From CAVZKK01 sp964573475 (GTDB lineage: Archaea > Thermoproteota > Bathyarchaeia > Bathyarchaeales > Bathycorpusculaceae): a stretch of DNA of 26,846 bases. The notes below the pieces were generated by a model that did not search any database, was not told the DNA's origin, and was given only the letters and a program-made list of their open reading frames with translations. The stretch is from contig CAZNJT010000011.1 of the NCBI GenBank assembly GCA_964573475.1, positions 1-26,846 on the forward strand, given 5' to 3'. The first letter of the stretch is position 1; every line of letters starts with the position of its first letter. This document shows, piece by piece, positions 1 to 6,871 of the stretch. Made by a program: the position numbers and the translations under genes.

Positions 1-170
1 TGTTTGTGAGAGATTGGGCTCACCGAGACAATTTCTTAGAGGAGATAGAGAAAGAAGTTGCCAAGGAACAAAGAATCACTGTTTTGTATGCTGAGAAAAA
101 AGGAAACGATAGAATCGTTGGAAGATTGTCGAAGAAACAATTTCTGAACTATGAGTTACTTTTCAAATAG
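1..170 (+). CDS. 3' end of an unidentified gene (partial at left edge)
   Basis: The frame beginning at base 3 is open from the window edge to a TAG at 168-170 and gives about 55 residues rich in Lys, Glu and Arg. It includes the stretch FLEEIEKEVAKEQRITVLYAEKK and ends in NYELLFK. The amphipathic, strongly charged composition and lack of stops make it look coding. Its start lies outside the window and I do not recognise the family. No gene follows it closely on the same strand: the next 260 bases are AT-rich and non-coding. It should be treated only as the C-terminal end of a protein. Confidence 0.55.
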   Translation, partial: FVRDWAHRDNFLEEIEKEVAKEQRITVLYAEKKGNDRIVGRLSKKQFLNYELLFK

Positions 171-430
171 CGCACATGAAGTGTGCAAGCCTACCTCTTT
201 CTAACCTCTTAGTTCTCCCCAGCCTCTCTGTTAATTTATCACTTCTCAACCTTATCATTGTTCGTACTATCATCTGTTTAGGTAACAATTAAGTTTCTAA
301 ATTTCTAAATTCTAAACCGAGAAGAAAAATAGAATTTCTAAAAAATCAATCAATTTATAAATTAGAATTTAGAAAACTCGAGTGTAAATACACAATACTG
401 ACAGGACTAGAGGTTATGTACAACGAGGTA
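171..430. repeat. AT-rich intergenic stretch with a perfect 14-bp inverted repeat
   Basis: No gene is seen in this stretch. TTTCTAAATTCTAA at 302-315 is matched exactly by its reverse complement TTAGAATTTAGAAA at 362-375, with 46 bp between them. Extra partial copies of the TTTCTAAA unit lie just before (about 294-300) and inside (about 331-340). It could be an operator, a weak hairpin in a leader RNA, or chance in AT-rich DNA. A TATA-like GTAAATACA at about 384-392 probably serves the next gene. Confidence 0.5.
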
Positions 431-438
431 ATGTGAAA

Positions 439-633
439 ATGAATGACTGCCCAAACCTACAGAAGAACTTGGAAGATTGCCCATGCACTTATCCATGCGA
501 CTTGAAAGGTAGATGTTGCGAGTGTTTGAGAAACCACAGAGAACACAACGAGCTGCCAGCCTGCTACTTCCCACCAGAAATCGAAAAAACCTATGACAGG
601 TCAATAAGGAAATTCATATCTATCTGCACATAA
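439..633 (+). CDS. Small Cys-rich protein, DUF6485-like
   Basis: A 64-residue protein dense in cysteine. The first half carries C-P-N, C-P-C-T-Y-P-C and C-C-E-C-L-R clusters, followed by a HREHNELPACYFP segment and a Tyr-Asp-Arg-Ser tail. This arrangement is what I recall of the prokaryotic DUF6485 family, whose function is unknown; the Cys pattern suggests a metal or Fe-S site. I start at ATG 439 because GAGG at 425-428 lies 10 bases upstream. A GTG at 433 in the same frame would add two residues but sits only 4 bases from the GAGG. It appears monocistronic. Confidence 0.75.
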   Translation: MNDCPNLQKNLEDCPCTYPCDLKGRCCECLRNHREHNELPACYFPPEIEKTYDRSIRKFISICT

Positions 634-693
634 AACATAATTGAACTGCAAAAGTTTTTACTATCAAACAGCAAGTTGTAATTAGGGTCACAT

Positions 694-1188
694 TTGACTG
701 GCAAGAGTAGAGATAAAACCCATGATCACATAGTTGATTTGCTGTTCAAACTAGTTGACTCATATCCAGACTACAAGGAAAAAGAATGTTATTCAAAAGG
801 GAATCCCATTCATATAAAGTTCAAGAAAGACGTCAAAGAATATCATCCAGATATCTGGGCAAAAATAAGAAGGACTAACGAAATCGATATCTACGAGGTC
901 TGGAACACCGAAGAAGAAAGAGAAGCCTGTTCTGACATTCTTCATGCTGCATGTGTTGACAATGTTAAGAACCTTAGTATAATCTGCGTAAATAACCCTA
1001 AATTTAAAGATCCATGGGACATAAACTATGCAAAGAAACTAGTTCGTATCTTCCTAAATCACATTCGTAATGATTCAAACCAGTTGCTTCTGAAACCAGA
1101 AAACGTATATTATGCAGAGATCGGGAAAGATAAGCTTAAGGATGACAAGAGAATTCTTCGGTTATTACGAAAACAGTTGGATTTCTAA
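694..1188 (+). CDS. Hypothetical protein, possible degenerate PD-(D/E)xK fold
   Basis: A 164-residue soluble, charged protein. There is no Met in the frame, so a TTG start is assumed. It is supported by AGGG about 5 bases upstream and by a TATA-like AAAAGTTTTTA at about 650-660, which places transcription start near 682. Residues 51-70 read HPDIWAKIRRTNEIDIYEVW: an Asp (D53), a spacer, a beta-strand-like IDIYE and then Trp where restriction-endonuclease-like folds have Lys (ExK becomes ExW). A helix with small residues follows (DILHAACV), then a second strand LSIICV, as in that fold. If the assignment is right, the missing Lys suggests an inactive or altered nuclease. I do not recognise the family. 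Confidence 0.6.
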   Translation: MTGKSRDKTHDHIVDLLFKLVDSYPDYKEKECYSKGNPIHIKFKKDVKEYHPDIWAKIRRTNEIDIYEVWNTEEEREACSDILHAACVDNVKNLSIICVNNPKFKDPWDINYAKKLVRIFLNHIRNDSNQLLLKPENVYYAEIGKDKLKDDKRILRLLRKQLDF

Positions 1189-1230
1189 ATCTTTTTTATG
1201 ACCCACACCTCACCTTTAGCTTCAACAAGA

Positions 1231-1887
1231 TTATGCATTTCGTTTTATGTTATCAAAGAAGTCATCTAAGTCATCGATGCCAAAAAATCCATCAATAATA
1301 TGCGTATGGTTTGCCCATTCTATAATCTTGCCTCTGTTCGGAGCGCTTTCCAATTGAGCTTTTGACTCCATACAGAAATAGTAGAAAAGGCAATCTTTAA
1401 ACGCTTCATTTTCCTCTGGAGATGTGTCGTTCTTAACAATTTTTGCAGCAAGTATAGCGGAATATATCGAATTCGTATCTGCTCCATAACCTTTTACCTC
1501 CACCAAAATTCGCTTCCCACTTTCCGTCTCAAAAGCTGCATCACATTTAACAGTGAAATTCCAACACTTTCCACTCTCTTCCAGTCTCACCTTTAATCTG
1601 TCTGTTTCAAGCTTGTACAGCTTTGGAAATGTTGGATCCCATTCGCGCACACGCTCAAGCAATATGTCTTCTATTACTCTGTCCATGCGATACCGTCCAC
1701 CAGTTTTTCTTTCCTTAATGCTGCAATCGTTGAAACATCTGTTACGGAGTTCTTGTTTCGCCTTTCTCGCCAATGGACTGTCTTCTTCACAGATTTTTAC
1801 TTTTTTGTAAAGATACTGATACGTACATCCATAACATTTATTATGTGTTGATGGGCGTTCACATTCGCTTGATCTGTCACAAGACAT
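1231..1887 (-). CDS. Predicted PD-(D/E)xK nuclease with N-terminal Cys cluster
   Basis: A 218-residue protein from ATG 1887. GAGGA lies 7 bases upstream of this ATG, which favours it over the TTG at 1893. Seven cysteines crowd the first 55 residues (C3, C9, C18, C21, C33, C51, C55) and suggest a Zn or Fe-S binding module. The core carries KCDAAF (D116), then a strand RILVEVKGYG (E130, K132) and a helix SIYSAILAAKI, the classic D-x(n)-ExK order of restriction-endonuclease-like nucleases. E77 in an upstream helix (ILLERV) could supply the fourth acidic residue. It stands alone between small genes, with a 51-residue Cys protein upstream on the same strand. It could act on DNA in restriction or repair. 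The family is not recognised, and it lacks the Cas4 pattern of C-terminal cysteines. Confidence 0.7.
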   Translation of the reverse strand: MSCDRSSECERPSTHNKCYGCTYQYLYKKVKICEEDSPLARKAKQELRNRCFNDCSIKERKTGGRYRMDRVIEDILLERVREWDPTFPKLYKLETDRLKVRLEESGKCWNFTVKCDAAFETESGKRILVEVKGYGADTNSIYSAILAAKIVKNDTSPEENEAFKDCLFYYFCMESKAQLESAPNRGKIIEWANHTHIIDGFFGIDDLDDFFDNIKRNA

Positions 1888-2002
1888 GTTCAATTCCTCT
1901 TTACACTCAATTAGATCATGGTTTTACAACCTCGAATTTCAGACTTCTAATAAAAAGGTTTGGGCAAAAAATACCCCAATTTGCAAACGTAAAATTGGAA
2001 AG

Positions 2003-2158
2003 TCAGATTTTATTTACAACCCAAGCTTCACCCTTAACTTCTTCAAAGTCAACACGTCCTTCAAACTTGCCAACATCATCACACTCAACAAACTTCTTAC
2101 AATTCAAACAAGCTTCAACACGTTCACGTTTCAACTTCCTCTCTAACTGTTCATTCAT
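2003..2158 (-). CDS. 51-residue protein with CxxC motif
   Basis: The reading frame from ATG 2158 to TGA 2003 gives 51 residues. It opens with a basic helix, then ACLNCKKFVECDDVG and an acidic beta-like tail (GRVDFEEVKGEAW). Cysteines at 17, 20 and 26 may bind a metal. Its length, its ATG and the sensible amino-acid pattern argue for a real gene although it is short. Longer open frames on the opposite strand are low-complexity Ser/Thr/Leu translations and look like shadows. I recall similar CLNC..F.ECD small proteins in archaeal genomes, but no function. It ends 116 bases before the start of the PD-(D/E)xK gene on the same strand. Confidence 0.6.
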   Translation of the reverse strand: MNEQLERKLKRERVEACLNCKKFVECDDVGKFEGRVDFEEVKGEAWVVNKI

Positions 2159-2376
2159 TTTAAATCATCAATAACAATTTGATTAAACAGCAAACCCCAA
2201 TAGAATACACTAAAATCCAGTTGACCCAATTTTCCTTTTAAGCAACCAAACACTCGTTTATTGTTTCGTCTCTGCAGCGTAATACATCTGGGTTGATAAC
2301 TTTACTCTTTAAGCTTTTGAGACTGATGTACTCAATTATGTGTTGCTTTGGGAGAAAGATAAGTGAATTGCATTTA

Positions 2377-2405
2377 GCTTATCTAATAAGCGCAAGCTTA
2401 ATATA
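2377..2405 (+). promoter_or_regulatory. hsdM promoter: hairpin followed by TATA-like box
   Basis: GCTTAT-CTA-ATAAGC (2377-2391) is a perfect 6-bp hairpin directly upstream of a TATA-like CTTAATATA (2397-2405). Transcription would start near 2427, so the mRNA would be leaderless or nearly so at GTG 2428 or ATG 2440. The position of the hairpin fits an operator for control of the restriction operon. The rest of 2160-2376 holds no gene that I can support. Confidence 0.45.
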
Positions 2406-2427
2406 ATCAGTCATCGCATTATTTTCT

Positions 2428-4212
2428 GTGGCTGGTTGTATGAGTAAGGATATTCCTAGTTGGGTTGGGCGTCGTTATGAGATTTTATGGGAGGCTTTTA
2501 GTGGTTCCACATTTCGGTTTGAGGATGCCGCAAAAGTTTTGATGGATAAGAATAAGGATGCTTGGGAACAGGTTCCTGTTTTTTTGTCCGAGTTGCGGAA
2601 GGCGGGTTTGCTTTTGGTTGAGTCTGATGTGCGGGATGCTCGGCAGAAGTTGTATCGGCTGAAGAGTGGGGATGAGGCGTTTGGGGAGACGTTGGGAAGG
2701 GGCGATATTGATGCTTTGTTGAAGCGGGCTGCGGATTTGATTCGGACGCGGGTGGATTACAAGTTTATTCTTATTTTGCTGTTTTTGAAGCGGATTAGCG
2801 ACAAGTGGGAGATGGAGTTTGACGAGGCTTACAAAGAGGCTTTGGCTGATGGTCTAAGCGAGGAAGAAGCGAAGTTAGAGGCCAAGCGGGATGAGTATCA
2901 TTTGTTTAATTTGCCTGAGGAGTTTTTGTGGGAGAATTTGCGGAAGGATGTAAGTGGGCTTACTGAGCGTTTTTCTCGGGCGTTGAAGGTGATTGCTGAG
3001 CGGAATCCTGAGTTGAAGGATGTTGTGGACAGCGTTGATTTTGTGCAGTTTGCTGGTAGCCGTGAGAATGCGGAGATTTTGAGGCAGCTTGTGGAGTTGT
3101 TTAGTGAGCGGAAGTTGCAGCATGTTTCTGCGGATATTCTGGGCGATGCGTACGAGTGGATTTTGCGGTATTTTGCGCCTACGAAGGCAAAAGAAGGCGA
3201 GATTTACACGCCGAGGGAAGTGATTAGGCTGTTGATTGAGGTTTTGGACCCTAAGCCTATGGAGAGTGCTTATGATCCTGCTTGTGGTTCTGCGGGTATG
3301 TTGATTTCTGCATACAAGCATGTTGAGGAGAAGCATGGCAAGGAAGAGGCTGGTAAGCTGTTTCTGTATGGGCAGGAGGCGAATCAGAATATTTTGGCTT
3401 TGGCAAAGATGAACATGTATATTCATGATATTCGGGATGCGCATTTGGAGTTTGGGGATACTTTTCTTTATCCGAAGTTTAAGGAAGGCGAAGGCTTAAG
3501 GCGGTTTGATGTGGTTGTTGCGAATCCGCCTTGGAATCAGGACGGTTATGATGAGGAGGTGCTGAAGAAGGGGGAGTTTTGGAAGCAGCGGTTTGGGTTT
3601 GGTTTTGTGCCGAGGCAATCGGCGGATTGGGCTTGGGTTCAGCATATGATTGCTTCTGCTAAGGATGATGGTAGCAGGGTGGGGATTGTTATTGATAATG
3701 GTTGCTTGTTCAGAGGTGGGAAAGAGAGGGCGGTTCGGTCTGCGGTTTTGAGTGAGAAGAATGATTTGGTTGAATGTGTCATTTTGCTGCCTGAGAAGCT
3801 ATTTTATAATACGGGTGCGCCGGGTGCTATTATCGTTTTTAACAAGCATAAGCCTGCAGAGAGGAAGAGTAAGGTTCTTTTCATCAATGCCTCTAAGGAG
3901 TTTGAGCAGCATCCTGAAGTGCGGAAACTGAATAGGCTTGGAGACAGCAACTTAAAGAAGATTGCGGATGCGTACAAGAGTTTCAGCGAAGAAAAGGGGT
4001 TTTCTCGGGTTGTTCCTTTGAGGGAGATAGAGCAGAATGACTACAATTTGAATGTTACATTGTACGTGATGCATGACGAAGAAGGCGAAGGAATCAACAT
4101 AGCACAGGAGTTTTCAGAACTCAAGGAATTGGAGAGACAGAGACAAGAGGTTGTAGGCAGACTGGAACAATATGTTTCTAAACTGACTCAAGCATTAGGT
4201 GATTCAGAATAA
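2428..4212 (+). CDS. hsdM: Type I restriction-modification methyltransferase subunit HsdM
   Basis: N6-adenine methyltransferase subunit of a type I system; with HsdS it modifies target sites, and with HsdR it forms the nuclease complex. Residues about 92-250 are the HsdM N-terminal helical domain (DLIRTRVDYKFILILLFLKRISDKW). The SAM-binding motif DPACGSAGM is at 283-291 and catalytic NPPW at 366-369, with EIYTPREV just before the core as usual. The first ~80 residues form an extra winged-helix-like module (FRFEDAAKVLMDK..., then LSELRKAGLLL) that typical HsdM lacks. The GTG at 2428 fits a leaderless start; ATG 2440 is an alternative. The gene overlaps hsdS by one base (TAATG). Its coding strand is strikingly G/T-rich (TTG, GTT, CGG, GAG codons), unlike the rest of the operon. 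Confidence 0.95.
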   Translation: MAGCMSKDIPSWVGRRYEILWEAFSGSTFRFEDAAKVLMDKNKDAWEQVPVFLSELRKAGLLLVESDVRDARQKLYRLKSGDEAFGETLGRGDIDALLKRAADLIRTRVDYKFILILLFLKRISDKWEMEFDEAYKEALADGLSEEEAKLEAKRDEYHLFNLPEEFLWENLRKDVSGLTERFSRALKVIAERNPELKDVVDSVDFVQFAGSRENAEILRQLVELFSERKLQHVSADILGDAYEWILRYFAPTKAKEGEIYTPREVIRLLIEVLDPKPMESAYDPACGSAGMLISAYKHVEEKHGKEEAGKLFLYGQEANQNILALAKMNMYIHDIRDAHLEFGDTFLYPKFKEGEGLRRFDVVVANPPWNQDGYDEEVLKKGEFWKQRFGFGFVPRQSADWAWVQHMIASAKDDGSRVGIVIDNGCLFRGGKERAVRSAVLSEKNDLVECVILLPEKLFYNTGAPGAIIVFNKHKPAERKSKVLFINASKEFEQHPEVRKLNRLGDSNLKKIADAYKSFSEEKGFSRVVPLREIEQNDYNLNVTLYVMHDEEGEGINIAQEFSELKELERQRQEVVGRLEQYVSKLTQALGDSE

Positions 4213-5498
4213 TGTTCTACAAAGAAACTAATTTTCAAATTACTCCTATTGGTGAGATACCTGAAGAATGGAAAGTTGCGGCGATTGAAGACATTGCGCG
4301 AGTGAAAGGAAGAATAGGCTGGAGGGGATACAAGAGAACAGATTTTGTGGAGAAAGGAAAAGGGGCTCTTTCTCTTGGTGCAAACAACATCACAGAAGAC
4401 AACAGATTGACCTTGACAGAGCCCACATATATTTCATGGGAAAAATATCGGGAATCACCAGAAATCCATGTAAAACCTTTGGACATATTAATGGCACAAA
4501 GGGGTTCTCTGGGAAAAGTGGCGATAGTTAATAGGGATGTTCGAGAAGCTACAATAAATCCAAACGTGGTTTTGTTAAGAGATATAAAAATTGATAATTT
4601 CTACTTTTACTATGTTTTGATAAGTACTTCAACAATGAAGCAAGTTCTTTCGGTCAAATCTTCAACAACTGTACCACTTTTGACACAGCAACAAATAAAG
4701 TCATTTAAAATCCCTCTCCCACCTACTTCAGAACAGAAAGCTATTGTTGGGGTTTTGGGTGTTGTTGATTCTGCGATTGAGTTGGTTGACAGGGTTATAG
4801 CGAAGACTGAACGTTTAAAGAAGGGTTTGATGCAGACGCTTCTAACAAAAGGAATAGGACACAAAGAATACAAAGACACACCAATAGGAAAAACACCAAA
4901 AACATGGCAAATCGTTAGACTCAAGGATGCTGTTGAGATAGACAAAGAATCAAGAGACCCTTCGAGGGAAATTCCAGATAAGACCTTCCTTTATGTTGAC
5001 ATTGACTCCGTAGATGGGGGTACTGGGAAAATCAGAAATCCCAAACAAATCTTGGGCAAGAAAGCCCCTTCCAGAGCAAGAAGAGTAATCCATGAAAACG
5101 ATGTAATAATGTCAACTGTAAGACCGTATCTAAAAGCCTTTGCCATAGTCCCAAGAGAACTGGATGGTCAGATATGCTCAACTGGTTTTGCCGTTCTTAG
5201 TTGCGGAAGTAATATTCTCCCGTATTTTCTCTTGAACGTTCTCTTTTCAAGTCAGATAATAAATCAATGCAACAGAATGATGGTGGGCGGACAGTATCCT
5301 GCCTTAAACCAATCTCAAGTTTCCGAAATAAGAATCCCTTTACCACCTCTATCTGAACAACAAAAAATCGCTGATGCCTTTTTGTCAGTCGACAGAAAAC
5401 TTGAGCTGGAAAGAAATGAAAAAACAAAATTAGAAAGAATCAAACAGAGTTTGATGGATTTGCTTCTTACAGGAAAAATTAGGGTTAAGGTGGATTGA
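4212..5498 (+). CDS. hsdS: Type I restriction specificity subunit HsdS
   Basis: A 428-residue DNA-recognition subunit with two target-recognition domains. Half 1 starts TPIGEIPEEWKV (11-22) and ends at IPLPPTSEQKAI (167-178), followed by a conserved helical spacer (ELVDRVIAKTERLKKGLMQTLLT). Half 2 starts TPIGKTPKTWQI (223-234), ends at IPLPPLSEQQKIADAF, and is followed by a second spacer helix ending in LLLTGKIRV. This internal duplication is the standard HsdS layout and predicts a bipartite target. The start codon overlaps the hsdM stop by one base, and the stop overlaps the next gene's ATG. Base composition is neutral, unlike its two skewed neighbours. The specificity cannot be predicted from sequence alone. 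Confidence 0.95.
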   Translation: MFYKETNFQITPIGEIPEEWKVAAIEDIARVKGRIGWRGYKRTDFVEKGKGALSLGANNITEDNRLTLTEPTYISWEKYRESPEIHVKPLDILMAQRGSLGKVAIVNRDVREATINPNVVLLRDIKIDNFYFYYVLISTSTMKQVLSVKSSTTVPLLTQQQIKSFKIPLPPTSEQKAIVGVLGVVDSAIELVDRVIAKTERLKKGLMQTLLTKGIGHKEYKDTPIGKTPKTWQIVRLKDAVEIDKESRDPSREIPDKTFLYVDIDSVDGGTGKIRNPKQILGKKAPSRARRVIHENDVIMSTVRPYLKAFAIVPRELDGQICSTGFAVLSCGSNILPYFLLNVLFSSQIINQCNRMMVGGQYPALNQSQVSEIRIPLPPLSEQQKIADAFLSVDRKLELERNEKTKLERIKQSLMDLLLTGKIRVKVD

Positions 5499-6868
5499 TG
5501 TCTAACGAACAACTACTTAACACATTAAAACTATTGGCCTCGGCTATAAAGAAGCAAGTGAATCAAGGTATCTCCAACCATACCATAGAACCACAGGATG
5601 AAGTGTACTTCCGTTGGAAGGTAGAAAAGTTTCAATACACAGACAAAGGTGTTACTGATTATAGCGCGCGTGGGGAATATTTCACCAAGCAATTATGGCT
5701 CCGGTCAATCATTAAACTTGAGGAGCTCATCAAAAAGAGTAGCGAATATGCTTCTGCGTTGGAATGTTTTGTCAACGTTTTTGGCAAAAGTGATAGACTT
5801 TCCGACAACCTCGATTGCTTCATAATAACCTTAATCCGTCAATGTTTAGAAAATCCAACAATTGAAGAAGCAAATGTAAATTCGCTTATAGCGACCTTCT
5901 TGAAAGATTTGCGTGAAGAGCCAGTAAAATATGGCGCTGATGTTGAACTTCAAGGTATTGTGCTACGTCCTGAAAACTTAGAACTGAGTTATGGAATTAC
6001 TTTGAGACAAACAAAGGTTGAAGATATGGAAAGAGAGGTCATGGTACATGGTTTTATGTTAGGTCGCGATTTCTTGCCGCATCCTTCTGCAATCATGAGA
6101 ATAGAGTTCCTTGGGAGAAGAGCTAATGAGGTACAAAAACGATTCAGAAAGGCAATTGCAATATTGAGACTTTTCAAAGTAGGAAGTGTAGAATACATAT
6201 CAAGTAGAATGTTCTCTGAATCAATTATCGACCGAATGGCTTCTGGTACGTTAACCTCTGGTAAAGCAGGAACAGCGCTTGAGACTTACTTAGTCACAGA
6301 GGAAGACATACAAAAGTTGAGGAAATTTTGGCAGACAACTCACGATTTTCTACCAGAGAGCTTCTTTTGGACAGACGTGACACCAGTTGATTATCGCACT
6401 ATAGCTTACAATCGGTATAGCGATGCATTACTGGAAAATGGTCTCTTAGAACGAAGAATAGCAAATGCAGTAATGGGTTTAGAGACTTTAGTTCTCACTG
6501 GTGAAACACAGGAACTTTCTTATCGCCTTGGGATTAGGATTAGCAAGCTGCTCAGTCTATTAGGACATGACCCACACGAGGTCAAGAAAACAATCAATGA
6601 CGCATACAAAGTTAGAAGTCTATTTGCTCATGGTAGCCAACTCAGCTACAAAGGAAAAAAGGAGTTAGAGTCAAGGTATGGCGACGCAAAAAATCTTCTG
6701 TTATCGGTACTTGATTACCTTAGAACTTTGATAATTGTCATGATACTCAGTAGGAAGGGAAAAGACGAATTCATAGATTTGGTTGACGACTCACTTGTTG
6801 ACAAGAAACAAGAGGAGCAGTTAAATAACATTATTTCTCAGGCTAAAGAGGTTTGTACGGTGAGTTAG
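5498..6868 (+). CDS. Apea-like HEPN protein inside the type I operon (putative RNase)
   Basis: A 456-residue protein translated from an ATG overlapping the hsdS stop (TGATG); an in-frame TTG one codon earlier is less likely. The C-terminal ~140 residues look like an Apea-type HEPN domain: helix ERRIANAVMGLETLVL (about 318-333), RLGIRISKLLSLLG (about 343-356), then AYKVRSLFAHG with R373-x4-H378, the catalytic Rx4-6H signature of HEPN RNases. The N-terminal two thirds is mixed alpha/beta with no motif I recognise and may be the sensor. HEPN proteins are often toxins in defence systems. Its slot between hsdS and hsdR is the slot of the anticodon nuclease PrrC in E. coli prr loci, suggesting a guarded suicide RNase held by the restriction complex. 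It has no ABC ATPase, so it is not PrrC itself. Confidence 0.75.
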   Translation: MSNEQLLNTLKLLASAIKKQVNQGISNHTIEPQDEVYFRWKVEKFQYTDKGVTDYSARGEYFTKQLWLRSIIKLEELIKKSSEYASALECFVNVFGKSDRLSDNLDCFIITLIRQCLENPTIEEANVNSLIATFLKDLREEPVKYGADVELQGIVLRPENLELSYGITLRQTKVEDMEREVMVHGFMLGRDFLPHPSAIMRIEFLGRRANEVQKRFRKAIAILRLFKVGSVEYISSRMFSESIIDRMASGTLTSGKAGTALETYLVTEEDIQKLRKFWQTTHDFLPESFFWTDVTPVDYRTIAYNRYSDALLENGLLERRIANAVMGLETLVLTGETQELSYRLGIRISKLLSLLGHDPHEVKKTINDAYKVRSLFAHGSQLSYKGKKELESRYGDAKNLLLSVLDYLRTLIIVMILSRKGKDEFIDLVDDSLVDKKQEEQLNNIISQAKEVCTVS

Positions 6869-6871
6869 GTT

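Noticed and set aside
1231..1887. Cas4-like nuclease
   Set aside because: Cas4 has one N-terminal and three C-terminal cysteines around the nuclease and usually lies near cas genes; here the cysteines are all N-terminal and no CRISPR repeats or cas genes are present.
1773..2174. Plus-strand open frames of 85-133 residues across 1553-2174
   Set aside because: They are Ser/Thr/Leu/Phe-rich low-complexity translations opposite the PD-(D/E)xK gene and the 51-residue Cys protein, which both have better sequence character.
2875..3444. 189-residue open frame antisense to hsdM
   Set aside because: It is produced by the G/T bias of hsdM, which removes stop codons from the other strand; the translation is Leu/Ile/Arg/Asn repeats with no domain, while hsdM is unmistakable.
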